The notes under the pieces are model-generated. The model saw nothing but the letters and a program-made list of their open reading frames with translations, searched no databases and had not been told where the DNA came from. DNA of 64,000 nucleotides from Streptomyces spinosus (GTDB taxonomy: Bacteria > Actinomycetota > Actinomycetes > Streptomycetales > Streptomycetaceae): the NCBI RefSeq assembly GCF_020400655.1, contig NZ_JAINRC010000028.1, positions 24,409 to 88,408 of the forward strand, read 5' to 3'. The translations under genes were made by a program, and so were the position numbers. Every line of letters begins with the position of its first letter. Positions within the stretch are counted from its first letter, which is position 1. Shown here one piece after another: positions 45,695-54,452 of this stretch.

Positions 45695-45798
45695 GTACCA
45701 CTCGGTACAAATCTTCGCCGACGAGCAGATTCATGCCCGCGAACGTAATTCAGTACCGATCGGTCTTGAACGTGCTACGGTTCTGCACCGACCGGTAC
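45695..45798. promoter_or_regulatory. Three TetR operator-like sites
   Basis: GTACCACTCGGTAC (45695-45708), GTACCGATCGGTC (45753-45765, perfect ACCGATCGGT core) and GCACCGACCGGTAC (45785-45798) share the pattern GTACCG-n-CGGTAC. They lie between the divergent TetR and aldo/keto reductase genes. Confidence 0.65.
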
Positions 45799-45826
45799 TT
45801 AAGTGGTGGGAAGGGAAGTCCGCGCC

Positions 45827-46798
45827 ATGAAAACCGTCTCGCTCGGCAGCCTCAAGGTCTCGCGCATCGGTCTCGGAGCCATGGGAATGTCGGCGTTCTA
45901 CACAGGCGCAGGCCGGTTCGACGACGAGTCGATCCGCACGATCCACCGCGCTCTGGACCTCGGGGTCACCCATATCGACACCGCTGAGGGGTACGGTCCG
46001 TTCACCAACGAGGAACTGGTCGGCCGGGCCCTGCGGGGGCGCCGAGACGAAGTCGTGCTGGCGACCAAGTTCGGACTGATCTCCCACACCGGCGGCACGT
46101 CTTTGGACAGCACCCCGGCCAACATCCGCCTGGCCGTGGAGGGATCACTGAAGCGCCTGGGTACCGACTACATCGACCTCTACTACCAGCACCGGGTGGA
46201 CCCCGGCACGCCCATCGAAGAGACCGTTGGCGCGCTGGCCGAACTGGTGGCCGAAGGCAAGGTCCGCCACATCGGCCTGTCCGAGGCCGGCCCCGCCACG
46301 ATCCGCCGCGCTCACGCCGTGCATCCGGTCACCGCGGTCCAATCCGAATACTCCCTGTGGACCCGCGACCCGGAGGCCGAGATCCTGCCTGTCCTGCGCG
46401 AACTGGGTATCGGCTTCGTGCCGTACTCCCCGCTTGGCCGCGGCTTCCTGACCGGCGGCATCCGCTCCCTGAACGATCTCGACACCGACGACTGGCGCCG
46501 TACCAACCACCGCTTCGCCGACGGCAACCTGGAACGCAACCTGCGCATCGTCGACGAGGTCCGGGCCGTAGCCGCCGAGATCGACACCACGCCCGCGCAG
46601 GTCTCCTTGGCCTGGCTGCTCGCCCAGGGTGACGACATCGCGCCCATCCCCGGCACCAAGCGAGTGGCCCGGCTGGAGGAGAACGCCGCCGCCGACCGGA
46701 TCGAGCTCACTTCCGGCCACGTCGCCCGCCTGAACGACCTGCCCCGGGCCTCCGGCGAACGCTACGACGCGGACAACATGGCCGCCGTCAACCGCTGA
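45827..46798 (+). CDS. Aldo/keto reductase
   Basis: 323-aa NADP(H)-dependent aldo/keto reductase. The catalytic tetrad is visible: Asp and Tyr in HIDTAEGYGPFTNEELVG, Lys in VVLATKFGL, His in YYQHRVDPG. The NADP-binding end PIPGTKRVARLEENAAA is typical. Similar to the YajO/AKR13 branch that reduces carbonyl compounds and detoxifies aldehydes. AAGGGAAG precedes the ATG. Divergent TetR and shared operators suggest induction by a toxic carbonyl or quinone. Confidence 0.93.
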   Translation: MKTVSLGSLKVSRIGLGAMGMSAFYTGAGRFDDESIRTIHRALDLGVTHIDTAEGYGPFTNEELVGRALRGRRDEVVLATKFGLISHTGGTSLDSTPANIRLAVEGSLKRLGTDYIDLYYQHRVDPGTPIEETVGALAELVAEGKVRHIGLSEAGPATIRRAHAVHPVTAVQSEYSLWTRDPEAEILPVLRELGIGFVPYSPLGRGFLTGGIRSLNDLDTDDWRRTNHRFADGNLERNLRIVDEVRAVAAEIDTTPAQVSLAWLLAQGDDIAPIPGTKRVARLEENAAADRIELTSGHVARLNDLPRASGERYDADNMAAVNR

Positions 46799-46881
46799 TC
46801 GACCACGTACCACCACGCACGCCGCGGGTCGGCATCCGGGCGAAGAGGGCGGCATTCCCGATGCCGTGGCTGCCGGTGTGG

Positions 46882-47769
46882 TCAGCCGAACGTGTCGCAG
46901 CTGGCGACGCGGCCGGAGCGGTAGCCGGTGGAGAACCATTGCTGACGCTGGCTCGCGGAGCCGTGGGTCCAGGTGTCGGGTGTGACCTTGCCCTGGTAGC
47001 GCTGCTGGATACGGTCGTCTCCGACGGCGGCGGCCGCGTCCAGCCCGCGGTCGATGTCGTCCTTCGTCAAGTCGGTGATCAGTGGCTTACCGCTCCTGGG
47101 GTCAGGGGTGGTGGTGGCGTGGTGGGCCCACACTCCGGCGTAGCAGTCCGCCTGCAACTCCAGTTTCACCGAGCCGCTGTTCCGGCCCTCTCCGCCGCCG
47201 CTGGAGATCGTCCCGCTGAGGTCCTGGAAGTGGTGGCCGTATTCGTGCGCGATGACGTAGGCCTCGGCGAAGGGGCCGCCTTCGGCGCCGAACTTGCTGC
47301 TCAGATCGTTGAAGAAGCCGAGGTCGAGATAGACCTTGTCATCGGCTGAGCAGTAGAAGGGGCCGACGTCGGACGTCGCGTTCCCGCAGCCGGTGTTCAC
47401 ACTGCCGGTGAACAGGAACGTGGGAGCCTGCTGGTACGGCTTGCCGGCGGCTGTCTCCGTCCGCTTCCAGAATGCCTGCACGCTGTCGACCACGGCGACG
47501 ATCCGGCACTCCTCCTTGCGGTTGGCGTCGGCACCGGTCCGGCAGTCCGCCGCGAGGTCCGCGGCTGACCTGCCGGACGAGGACGTGTCGCCGCTGCCCG
47601 AGCCGAAGATCCCCGGGTCGACACCCAGGAGCACGGACGCGACCAGCACCACGAGCCCGACCAGTCCCCCGCCGATGGTCTTCCCGCCGCCCGGGATCCC
47701 GCCCAGCGCACCTCCCCGACCGTCCTCGACCTCGGACGTGTCCAGAGCAGCATCGTCGTCGAATTGCAT
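46882..47769 (-). CDS. Neutral zinc metallopeptidase (YpfJ/KPN_02809 family)
   Basis: 295-aa membrane-anchored protein: one transmembrane span (IGGGLVGLVVLVASVLLGVDP) near residue 35, then an extracytoplasmic domain. Conserved CRIVAVVDSVQAFWKR, VNTGCGNATSDVGPFYCSAD, DKVYLDLGFFNDL and the zinc motif VIAHEYGHHFQDLSG, with the third ligand Glu likely in KLELQADCYAGVWA. The start region is acidic and low-complexity. GGGAGG lies 8 nt before the ATG. The proteolytic role is inferred from HExxH; the physiological substrate is unknown. Confidence 0.92.
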   Translation of the reverse strand: MQFDDDAALDTSEVEDGRGGALGGIPGGGKTIGGGLVGLVVLVASVLLGVDPGIFGSGSGDTSSSGRSAADLAADCRTGADANRKEECRIVAVVDSVQAFWKRTETAAGKPYQQAPTFLFTGSVNTGCGNATSDVGPFYCSADDKVYLDLGFFNDLSSKFGAEGGPFAEAYVIAHEYGHHFQDLSGTISSGGGEGRNSGSVKLELQADCYAGVWAHHATTTPDPRSGKPLITDLTKDDIDRGLDAAAAVGDDRIQQRYQGKVTPDTWTHGSASQRQQWFSTGYRSGRVASCDTFG

Positions 47770-47911
47770 ACGTTGACCTCCCTCAAGCAGCACGCCGGAC
47801 CGCCCCGCGTCGTCCCGCTCGCCTACCCCGTACGAGGACATCCCCATCCCGTCCTCTTGCTGCTCCGCCGTTTTGCCGGAGCGGCAACAGGAGTGGCGTG
47901 ACCGGGCCGCG

Positions 47912-48610
47912 ATGGGCGACGTTGGGCCCGTGACCGACAACATCACGGCGGGATCTCCCGCGTCTGACACCTCCTTCCCTGACGACGGATACGTCGGAGA
48001 CCCCGCGGTGCGGGCGGAGTGGGACACCCGGTACGCCGACCGACAACAGCTGTGGAGCGGCCGGCCCAACGGTGCGCTCGTGACCGAGGTCGCCGGGCTC
48101 ACGCCCGGGCGGGTGCTCGACGTCGGCTGCGGCGAGGGCGCGGACGCCGTCTGGCTCGCGCGCGGCGGCTGGGACGTGACCGCGCTCGAGGTCTCGGGTG
48201 TGGCGCTGGAGCGGGCGGCCGGGCACGCGCGGGACGCAGGCGTCACCGTTCGCTGGGTACACGCCGCGCTGACGGAAGCGGCGCTCCCGCCGGCCTCCTT
48301 CGACCTGGTCTCCGCGCAGTATCCCGCCCTGCTGCGCACCCCCGACGCCGCAGCCGAGCGAGCCCTGCTCGCTGCCGTCGCGCCCGGCGGCGTGCTGCTG
48401 CTCGTGCACCACGCGGGGATGGACACCCAGCAGACGCACGACAGCGGTTTCGACCCGGCCGACTACGTCTGGCCCTCGATGGTAGCCGCCCTGCTCACCG
48501 ACGACTGGAAGGTGGAGGTGAACGAGCAGCGACCACGCGTGGCACCCGACGGCGGCGCCGGCGCGCACCATACCGACGACCTGGTGCTGCGTGCGCGACG
48601 GCTGCGCTGA
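47912..48610 (+). CDS. Class I SAM-dependent methyltransferase
   Basis: 232-aa methyltransferase: YADRQQLWSGRPNGALVTEV, SAM motif I GRVLDVGCGEGADAVWLARGG, VTALEVSGVALERAAGHA, and SFDLVSAQYPALL. It resembles the TehB/thiopurine group common in actinomycetes. The start is uncertain: ATG 47912, GTG 47930 or an upstream TTG are all in frame and none has a clear ribosome-binding site. Divergent from the zinc metallopeptidase; substrate unknown. Confidence 0.85.
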   Translation: MGDVGPVTDNITAGSPASDTSFPDDGYVGDPAVRAEWDTRYADRQQLWSGRPNGALVTEVAGLTPGRVLDVGCGEGADAVWLARGGWDVTALEVSGVALERAAGHARDAGVTVRWVHAALTEAALPPASFDLVSAQYPALLRTPDAAAERALLAAVAPGGVLLLVHHAGMDTQQTHDSGFDPADYVWPSMVAALLTDDWKVEVNEQRPRVAPDGGAGAHHTDDLVLRARRLR

Positions 48611-48942
48611 GCCCCTCCGCTCACGGCAGGCGCGGCATCTGGGCGGAAGAGGTACTCGTGGCCACGGTTCTCGGTTTCCGGGAGTTCGTGGGTACGGCCA
48701 CCGTTGCACAGGGCGCGGGGGGTGGTCGGCGCTGGTGAGCCGAAACACGGCACAGACCGGCTGCTAAGCCAAGTGCGTTACGTGGCGCGACGCTGTAGAG
48801 GTCGGCGAGGATGGCCTTGGCACGGGGCGGATCGTACGGGTGCCACAGTCGCCACCCTGAGCAGCCGACGACCTCCCAGCAGGCCCGCGTGCTGCCGGTC
48901 GAAGACCATCCGGCCAGTACCAGTCCCCTGCGAACTACAGGC
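48611..48942. other. Intergenic region, no gene recognised
   Basis: About 330 bases between converging genes. No terminator hairpin or coding remnant stands out. Confidence 0.3.
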
Positions 48943-49434
48943 CTACCGGTAGAAGACCGCTACGCCCCCATGGTGCGAGCACGCGCCCTGGTGGTGTGCG
49001 GCGTAGGAGTACGTGCCGTCATTGCAGAGAGCGGTGGCGCCGTTCCCGGCTCCGACGGAGCCCCCCGAGGAGCTGGAGCCGCCGCCTCCGGAAGAACCGC
49101 CTGACGAACTGCCGCTGCTCCCGGAGTTCGCCGCGGCCGCGCGGGCGGTGACGGTCACCTTCACCTTGACCGTCTTCGTCTCGGTCACTGTCGGCGCGGG
49201 TTCCGGCGTCGCTGTTTCCGTGGCCGTGGCCGTGGCAGTTGCGGTGACCGTGGCCGTCGGCCGCACCTTGTCGGCTGCCGGCTTCGCATCGCTGCCGGTG
49301 TTCTGGTCGCCGGCGCCTGCGCCGATGCCGAGGAAGAAGGCGAGGCCGATCGTGGGCAGCACGTACCGCTTGCGAGCCCACTTCGGGGCGGTTCTGACGG
49401 GCGGCTGCTGCGGCGTGGTGTACGGATTGGTCAT
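48943..49434 (-). CDS. DUF3761 domain protein, membrane-anchored
   Basis: 163-aa protein: a basic start, one hydrophobic segment (YVLPTIGLAFFLGIGAGAG) near residue 28, a long Thr/Ala then Ser/Gly low-complexity linker, and a short C-terminal DUF3761 motif (CNDGTYSYAAHHQGACSHHG). The two Cys and three His in this motif could bind metal or form a disulfide. GGGGGACAC precedes the ATG. Extracytoplasmic location is inferred; no function is known to me. Confidence 0.8.
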   Translation of the reverse strand: MTNPYTTPQQPPVRTAPKWARKRYVLPTIGLAFFLGIGAGAGDQNTGSDAKPAADKVRPTATVTATATATATETATPEPAPTVTETKTVKVKVTVTARAAAANSGSSGSSSGGSSGGGGSSSSGGSVGAGNGATALCNDGTYSYAAHHQGACSHHGGVAVFYR

Positions 49435-49605
49435 GTGTCCCCCCAGGACGTGCCAATGGCGCGAAACGCTAGCGCCAGTTGTGACGCGTAGCGTGCTGGT
49501 TGCGTGCAGGTGTCACCGATTCGTGATGTCGCCCGGCCTCGTTGCCAGGGCCCCGCTGCGGCTTCGGAGTGGGGGCGACGCGACAGCCGGTCGGCGGCGA
49601 GGGGC

Positions 49606-49749
49606 GTGGTCCGCAAGCCGTCGTTGGGCCGGGCGTGTCACAGTACCGACCCGCGGTTCGAGAGCGGGCCGCTGGTCGTCGTCGACGTCGACGACGGTTC
49701 CGACGTGCGGATAAGCAGTGGAGGCCCGGTCGTGGTGATGACAAGGTGA
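49606..49749 (+). CDS. Possible small ORF upstream of the 457-aa gene
   Basis: 47-codon frame from GTG 49606 ending PRFESGPLVVVDVDDGSDVR and ISSGGPVVVMTR, with regular codon use in its second half. It stops 5 nt before the next start, so translation could be coupled. No family is recognised. The wider gap 49435-49754 contains nothing else I can support. Confidence 0.3.
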   Translation: MVRKPSLGRACHSTDPRFESGPLVVVDVDDGSDVRISSGGPVVVMTR

Positions 49750-49754
49750 GACCC

Positions 49755-51128
49755 ATGCCGTCGCCTACATCCGAACAGCTCCTCCGTGAACTGCACGCTT
49801 CACTGACACTGCGCAAGCGTCCGGAAGATGTGGCCCGGCTCATCCAGGATCTGCACGCCGCCCAGGGCACCGACCTCGACACAGCGACCGAGGCGGCGCT
49901 CGCCAAGGCCGCTGAGCACTCGCTGCGCAACCTCTGGCACGGCTACACCTCCATGCGGGAGGAGTTCGCCCGTCCGGTCGGCGCACAGCGCCAGCTCGCC
50001 CGAGCGGCAGACCTGTTCGCGAGCGTGCCGGACCTTCCGGACGACGCCGGGGATGATCCCGCCCGGATCGAGGTGGTGATCCGGCAAGCGGGTGAGGAAA
50101 TCGGCCGCGCGTACGGGCAGAACGACTTCGGCACGGACCGCCTCAACCGGACCGAGCGCACGGAGGCCGGACTCGGGGACGTTTCCAAACGCCAGTACAA
50201 CAAGCGTTTCCGGCTGCTGCGCCGGATGGAGGCCAAACTGGCCCGGCTCATCCACGAGCAGCGCCGACGCGACGTGGTCATCACCGGCAAAGGCGCCCTC
50301 GCCCACGTCCTGCCGTACGAGCTGTTCGCCGCGGACCCGGACACGGCCGCATTCATCGCCTACATCACGGCGCGCGGCCACATGCGCAGCGTGTTCACCA
50401 ACGGCCGGCAGCGTCAGGTCTACGACGAGGTCGCCGAGGCCCTGTTCGAGCGCCTGAGGAATCACCCCGAGCGGGCCTGCTGGTACGCGGTCGCGCATGT
50501 GCACCCCACATCCGAGGTGCTGACCCACGTGTCCGACCAAGACCTCACCCGGCTACTGGTTCGGTGGAACGCGTTCCTGCGCCAGGTCGCCGGTCTGCTG
50601 GAGGACGCCTGGAACCGGCATCCGCTGGAACGCGACACGATGATCGTGCGCCGTGGCGACGACTCGTCGACGTGGAACCAGGCCGCACAGGCATGGAACA
50701 CGGCCCGGGCCCACTGGTTCGCGCTGCTGACCGAGCTGGGGCAGGACGGGATCCTGGACCGGATCTGTCCCGGCAAGGTGCCCCGCCTGATGGCGGCCGA
50801 TGTGGCGTACTGGCACCGCATGAGCGGCGGCGGGCTGCACCCGGACACCCACGTCTGGGCGGACCTCCCTCTGCCCTGGGAAGTACTCCGCGGTGAGAAG
50901 GAATGCCCGCGTTCGCTCGTCGAAGCAGTCTGCGCCCGGCATCGGGTGGACCCGATAGCTGGTGCATGGACTGCTCCCAGGACGGCGGCTGAGGCCGTCG
51001 CCTTCCGGCGGACACCCGAGCTGGTGCACGGAGTCGCCGTCGCGGATCCGCTCATGGCCGGCGCTCTGCGTTCGGCGGGGGTCTTCTCCGGCAAGGGAAA
51101 ACGTGCCGCCGCTCAGGAGTGGACGTGA
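49755..51128 (+). CDS. Uncharacterised 457-aa protein beside a tRNA-like gene
   Basis: Soluble, charged, mostly helical protein; no signal peptide or membrane segment. Parts that look conserved rather than random: LGDVSKRQYNKRFRLLRRME (basic helix near residue 140), VVITGKGALAHVLPYELFAA, FIAYITARGHMRSVFTNGRQ, WYAVAHVHPTSEVLTHVSDQ, and VAYWHRMSGGGLHPDTHVWA. Several His and Arg residues in these blocks could be active-site or RNA-binding residues. AAGGTGAG precedes ATG 49755. The gene ends 82 nt before an atypical tRNA-like gene and follows a small ORF by 5 nt. I do not recognise the family and assign no function. Confidence 0.78.
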   Translation: MPSPTSEQLLRELHASLTLRKRPEDVARLIQDLHAAQGTDLDTATEAALAKAAEHSLRNLWHGYTSMREEFARPVGAQRQLARAADLFASVPDLPDDAGDDPARIEVVIRQAGEEIGRAYGQNDFGTDRLNRTERTEAGLGDVSKRQYNKRFRLLRRMEAKLARLIHEQRRRDVVITGKGALAHVLPYELFAADPDTAAFIAYITARGHMRSVFTNGRQRQVYDEVAEALFERLRNHPERACWYAVAHVHPTSEVLTHVSDQDLTRLLVRWNAFLRQVAGLLEDAWNRHPLERDTMIVRRGDDSSTWNQAAQAWNTARAHWFALLTELGQDGILDRICPGKVPRLMAADVAYWHRMSGGGLHPDTHVWADLPLPWEVLRGEKECPRSLVEAVCARHRVDPIAGAWTAPRTAAEAVAFRRTPELVHGVAVADPLMAGALRSAGVFSGKGKRAAAQEWT

Positions 51129-51210
51129 CGACCGGCGGCAGTTCCCGCGTGTGTCCGCCGCCGCAAATCGATTGACCCACACAGCGGCCCCAGGCAATGA
51201 TCACGGTGGC

Positions 51211-51283
51211 GACGAGGAAGCTCTGCGGAGGAGCGCCCGGCTCTGGACCCGGGTGGACGCAGGTTCGAATCCTGCCCTCGTCG
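51211..51283 (+). tRNA. Atypical tRNA-like gene, 8-nt anticodon loop (CTG, Gln-like)
   Basis: A full cloverleaf can be drawn. Acceptor GACGAGG/CCTCGTC; D-arm GCTC-TGCGGAG-GAGC; anticodon stem CCCGG/CCGGG with 8-nt loop CTCTGGAC; 5-nt variable loop; T-arm GCAGG-TTCGAAT-CCTGC; discriminator G then CCT. With a standard 7-nt loop the anticodon is CTG but the stem gains a C-C mismatch. Position 8 is A and 14 is T (normally T8/A14), and 21 is G. GGC/GCC flanks extend the acceptor to 10 bp. It may be a functional variant, a frameshift suppressor, a regulatory tRNA mimic or a pseudogene. Confidence 0.5.
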
Positions 51284-51485
51284 CCTCTCCGCGTACTTCC
51301 CAGAACACGATGCTCCCGGGCCGCGCCCTTCGTGGGCGAGTGACGCAACGTCACAGAAGGGTGGTCTCGTCGCGCAGCCGAGAAGCAGGATCGGTCCGGT
51401 GATGCGCCATGCCACCCTTGGGCGTTGGCGAAGCGTCTGATCGCCGGCCGTACTCGCCGGCCTCTGCTTGACCTACGATGACGCG

Positions 51486-52163
51486 GTGAAGTTCGTGATG
51501 GTGCCGGGCGGCTGGCAAGGCGGATGGGCGTTCGACTCGGTGGCTGCCGAGCTGCGCCGAGCCGGTCACCACGTCGAGGCGGTGACCCTGTCGGGGCTGG
51601 AGCCGGACGGCCCACTCGATGTGGACTCTCCGCCGAACCTGGACACCCACATCGCCCAGGTAGCCGACATCATCGACCGTGGCGACGGAACGCCCGTCGC
51701 CCTGTGCGGGCACAGCTACGGCGGGATGGTGATCGCCGGTGTCGCGCACCGGCTCGGCGACCGCCTCGATCAGCTCGTCTTCATCGACGCCTATGTCCCG
51801 GACGACGGGGATTCGTGTTGGTCTCTGACCAGCGACAGCTTCCGGGAGTTGTTCATAACCGGCGCACGCGCCGACGGCCGATGGGTCGCAGTTCCCGAAG
51901 GACTCGACCCTCGCGCGCGACCGCACCCACTGGCGAGCTTCGTTCAGTCGATCAGGCTGGAAGACCCTCCCGGCTACGCGCTCAGCCGAACGTTCATCAG
52001 TGGTGGCGCATGGCCGGGCAGCCCGTTCGTGACCCTGACCGAACAGTTGCGCAACGACCCGGACTGGCGGGTTCACGAGATCCCCGTCGGCCACAACATC
52101 GCCCGCCGGGACCCGCACAGCCTCGCTGCCGTTCTCGCCGCACTGCCACCCGCCTCCGCCTGA
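51486..52163 (+). CDS. Alpha/beta fold hydrolase
   Basis: 225-aa small alpha/beta hydrolase: MVPGGWQGGWAFDSVAAEL start, nucleophile elbow ALCGHSYGGMVIAG with Ser near residue 77, acid region LVFIDAYVPDDGD, and the C-terminal His in EIPVGHNIARRDP. Similar to salicylate-esterase-like/MenH-like enzymes; substrate unknown. TACGAT (51474-51479) lies 6 nt before GTG 51486, suggesting a leaderless mRNA. A TTG at 51468 is in frame but less likely. Confidence 0.87.
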   Translation: MKFVMVPGGWQGGWAFDSVAAELRRAGHHVEAVTLSGLEPDGPLDVDSPPNLDTHIAQVADIIDRGDGTPVALCGHSYGGMVIAGVAHRLGDRLDQLVFIDAYVPDDGDSCWSLTSDSFRELFITGARADGRWVAVPEGLDPRARPHPLASFVQSIRLEDPPGYALSRTFISGGAWPGSPFVTLTEQLRNDPDWRVHEIPVGHNIARRDPHSLAAVLAALPPASA

Positions 52164-52174
52164 CGCACACCCGC

Positions 52175-52372
52175 TCACTCCTCCGCATCGCCGTCCTGGC
52201 AGAGGTGGACGGCCGCCGGGTCGGAACTCACGGCGCTGCCCGCCCGTGCGGCGGCGGCCCGGGAGGCCGCGCGCGGGGTGTCCTCGCCCTGGCCCAGTGC
52301 TGTGCCGCCCCTGCTCAGGACGACCGGCGCCGCGACCACGGCGGGCCATAAGAGGGATCCTGTCCTTGTCAT
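52175..52372 (-). CDS. Small secreted protein or secreted-enzyme remnant
   Basis: 65-codon ORF. MTRTGSLLWPAVVAAPVVLS is signal-peptide-like, followed by an Ala/Arg-rich part and a single Cys near the end (AAVHLCQDGDAEE). GGAAGGCGAG lies 8 nt before ATG 52372. It stands just downstream of the GH27 gene on the same strand. It may be a real small protein or the 5-prime end of a lost secreted enzyme. Confidence 0.4.
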   Translation of the reverse strand: MTRTGSLLWPAVVAAPVVLSRGGTALGQGEDTPRAASRAAAARAGSAVSSDPAAVHLCQDGDAEE

Positions 52373-52553
52373 CGTGCGACTCGCCTTCCGTTGCGGACCG
52401 GCAGGGCAGGGAACGAGGGGCCGACGTGCGGGGGCGAGGCGGCGCGGGCGTCCGTCCCCGCTGCCGGGCCGCCGTGACGGTCTCGGGCGGCCCGGCACGT
52501 GATGTCGGGAACGTCGGTGCGGGCGAAGCCGGTCGGCCGGCGGGTGGTGTCGC

Positions 52554-54200
52554 TCAGGCGCGGCTCCACTTCTGGCCGGCCTGGCCGTTGCAGGTCCACA
52601 GGACCAGCCGAGTGGCGTTGGCGGTGCCGGCCCCGTCGGCGTCGAGGCACAGGCCCGCGTGGACGTTGCGGATCGACCCGTCCGGGCCGAGGGTCCACTT
52701 CTGGTTGTCCTGGCCGTTGCAGGGCCACGTGATGACGCGGGTGCCGTTGGCGGTGCCCTGGTCGTACGCGTCCAGGCACTTGTCGCCGTACACGCGGATC
52801 TCCCCGCCGGCCCATGTGGTCCACAGCTGGTTGGCAGCCGTGTGGCAGTCCCAGAGCAGTACCGTGGCACCGGCGGCGGTGGAGGAGTTGTCCACGTCCG
52901 CGCAGCGGCCGGACGCGTTGCCCCGCAGCCGTGAGGTGGTGGCGGCCAGGGGGCTGCCGCCGGTCACCCGGAACACGGCCACGCCGTGGGCGGGGACGCT
53001 CGCCGAGATCTGTCCGGACGTGTTCGACGTGCCGCCGGTCCACAGGTCGGTGAGGGTGAACGGGCCGCCGGACAGACCGACTTGCGCGGCGGTCGTGGTG
53101 ACCGTCGCCGTGCCGCCTCCCCGGTTGAACAGGCCCACGGCGACCGAGCCGTCCGACAGGGGTTTGGCGAACACCTCGGTGGCGCCGTCGTCGCGCACCC
53201 TGCGCCCGCCCGCGCCCAGCGGATCCTGGTTCACCGCGATCAGGCGCGGGTTGCGCAGGATCGCGCTCACGTCGGCGGACATGGTGCGGATGTCGTTCCC
53301 GGCCATGAGGGGGGCGCTCAGCAGTGCCCAGAGGGCGAAGTGGGAGCGGGACTCGGTCAGTGTCAGGCCGGGACGGCCGACGACCAGCATGTCCGGGTCG
53401 TTCCAGTGTCCCGGACCCGACTGCGCCGCCAGCGGCGCGGTGACGTCCAGGACGTTGCCGACGCCCATCGGGTAGCTGTTGGTGTTGCCGTTCTGCCAGA
53501 TGTCGAGCAGGTCCTCGGTCGTCCGCCACAGGTCGGCGACCTCGCCCCAGTTGTAGGTCGAGCCGGTGATGGCGTGGAAGCTGTTGGGGTTGATGGAGTA
53601 GACGATCGGCCGGCCGGTGGCGCGCAGGGCGTCACGCATCAGGGTGAACCGCGCGACCTGCTCGTCGCGGGTGCCGCTGGAGGAACACCAGTCGTACTTG
53701 AGGTAGTCGACGCCCCAGGAGGCGAACGCGGCGGCGTCCCGGGCCTCGTGCCCCCTGCTGCCGGTCGAGCCCGGATAGGCGCCGCTGGTCTGCGCGCAGG
53801 TGCGTTCGCCCGGCACCTGGTAGATCCCGAACTTCAGGCCCTTGCCGTGGATGTAGTCCCCGAGCGCCTTCATCCCGCTCGGGAACTTGGCCGGATCGGC
53901 CCGCAGGTTGCCCGCCGCGTCACGCTGCGGGTCGAACCAGCAGTCGTCGACCACGACGTACCGGTAGCCGGCGTCCCGCATGCCCGAGGACACCATCGCG
54001 TCGGCGGCCTGGCGCACCTGTGCCTCGGTGACCGCGCATCCGAAGCTGTTCCAGCTGTTCCACCCCAGCGGTGGCGTGAGCGCGGGGCTGCCCGGCGCGG
54101 CCGAGGCAGGGGAGTGGGCCGAGGCCGTCACGGTCGCGGTGATGGCCAGCGCGGCGGCCGCGAGGAGGCGGAGCAGTCGTCCGCCTGATCGTCTGAGCAC
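52554..54200 (-). CDS. GH27 alpha-galactosidase-type glycosidase with CBM13
   Basis: 548-aa secreted enzyme. Signal peptide LLRLLAAAALAITATVTASA; GH27 barrel from TPPLGWNSWNSFGC; nucleophile Asp in YLKYDWCSS near residue 170; acid/base Asp expected in WRTTEDLLDIW near 229; conserved GHWNDPDMLVVG. After a beta-sandwich domain (to about residue 415) comes a ricin-type CBM13 with repeated CLDA and QKW motifs (KCLDAYDQGT, NQKWTLGP, GQKWSRA). Streptomyces relatives act as alpha-galactosidase or beta-L-arabinopyranosidase; which one is open. GTG 54200 has AAGGAG 6 nt upstream. Confidence 0.92.
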   Translation of the reverse strand: MLRRSGGRLLRLLAAAALAITATVTASAHSPASAAPGSPALTPPLGWNSWNSFGCAVTEAQVRQAADAMVSSGMRDAGYRYVVVDDCWFDPQRDAAGNLRADPAKFPSGMKALGDYIHGKGLKFGIYQVPGERTCAQTSGAYPGSTGSRGHEARDAAAFASWGVDYLKYDWCSSSGTRDEQVARFTLMRDALRATGRPIVYSINPNSFHAITGSTYNWGEVADLWRTTEDLLDIWQNGNTNSYPMGVGNVLDVTAPLAAQSGPGHWNDPDMLVVGRPGLTLTESRSHFALWALLSAPLMAGNDIRTMSADVSAILRNPRLIAVNQDPLGAGGRRVRDDGATEVFAKPLSDGSVAVGLFNRGGGTATVTTTAAQVGLSGGPFTLTDLWTGGTSNTSGQISASVPAHGVAVFRVTGGSPLAATTSRLRGNASGRCADVDNSSTAAGATVLLWDCHTAANQLWTTWAGGEIRVYGDKCLDAYDQGTANGTRVITWPCNGQDNQKWTLGPDGSIRNVHAGLCLDADGAGTANATRLVLWTCNGQAGQKWSRA

Positions 54201-54237
54201 GTGGGGCTCCTTCGGCACGGCGAGGAAAGGGCAAGGG

Positions 54238-54309
54238 GTTCGAAATTTCGGTCAGCATTCGGAAATTCGACCCTTCCGCGGATACTAGAGCGGAGCCTGA
54301 GCATGTCAA
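54238..54309 (-). promoter_or_regulatory. Promoter and operator of the GH27 gene
   Basis: Minus strand: TTGACA (54309-54304), 16 bp, TAGTAT (54287-54282). Downstream of the predicted start of transcription lie TTCGGAAATTCGA-type and GTTCGAAATTTCGG (54238-54251) sequences; CGAAATTTCG (54241-54250) is a perfect palindrome. Confidence 0.6.
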
Positions 54310-54452
54310 CATCGCCGGAACGAGCCAACTGTGCTTTGGATTGATGACCGTCGGGGAGACCGTCACCTGTGTCGATGGTGAAGAGACCGGCGGCGGGTGC
54401 GAGCCGTCCGGTGTCGAATGTATCGATCGACCTGGCGAAACTGCGCGAGGTC

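Noticed and set aside
49646..49670. TTCGA inside a CCCGC/GCGGG stem, possible second T-arm-like element
   Set aside because: The loop is 9 nt and no acceptor, D or anticodon arms can be drawn around it; probably chance.
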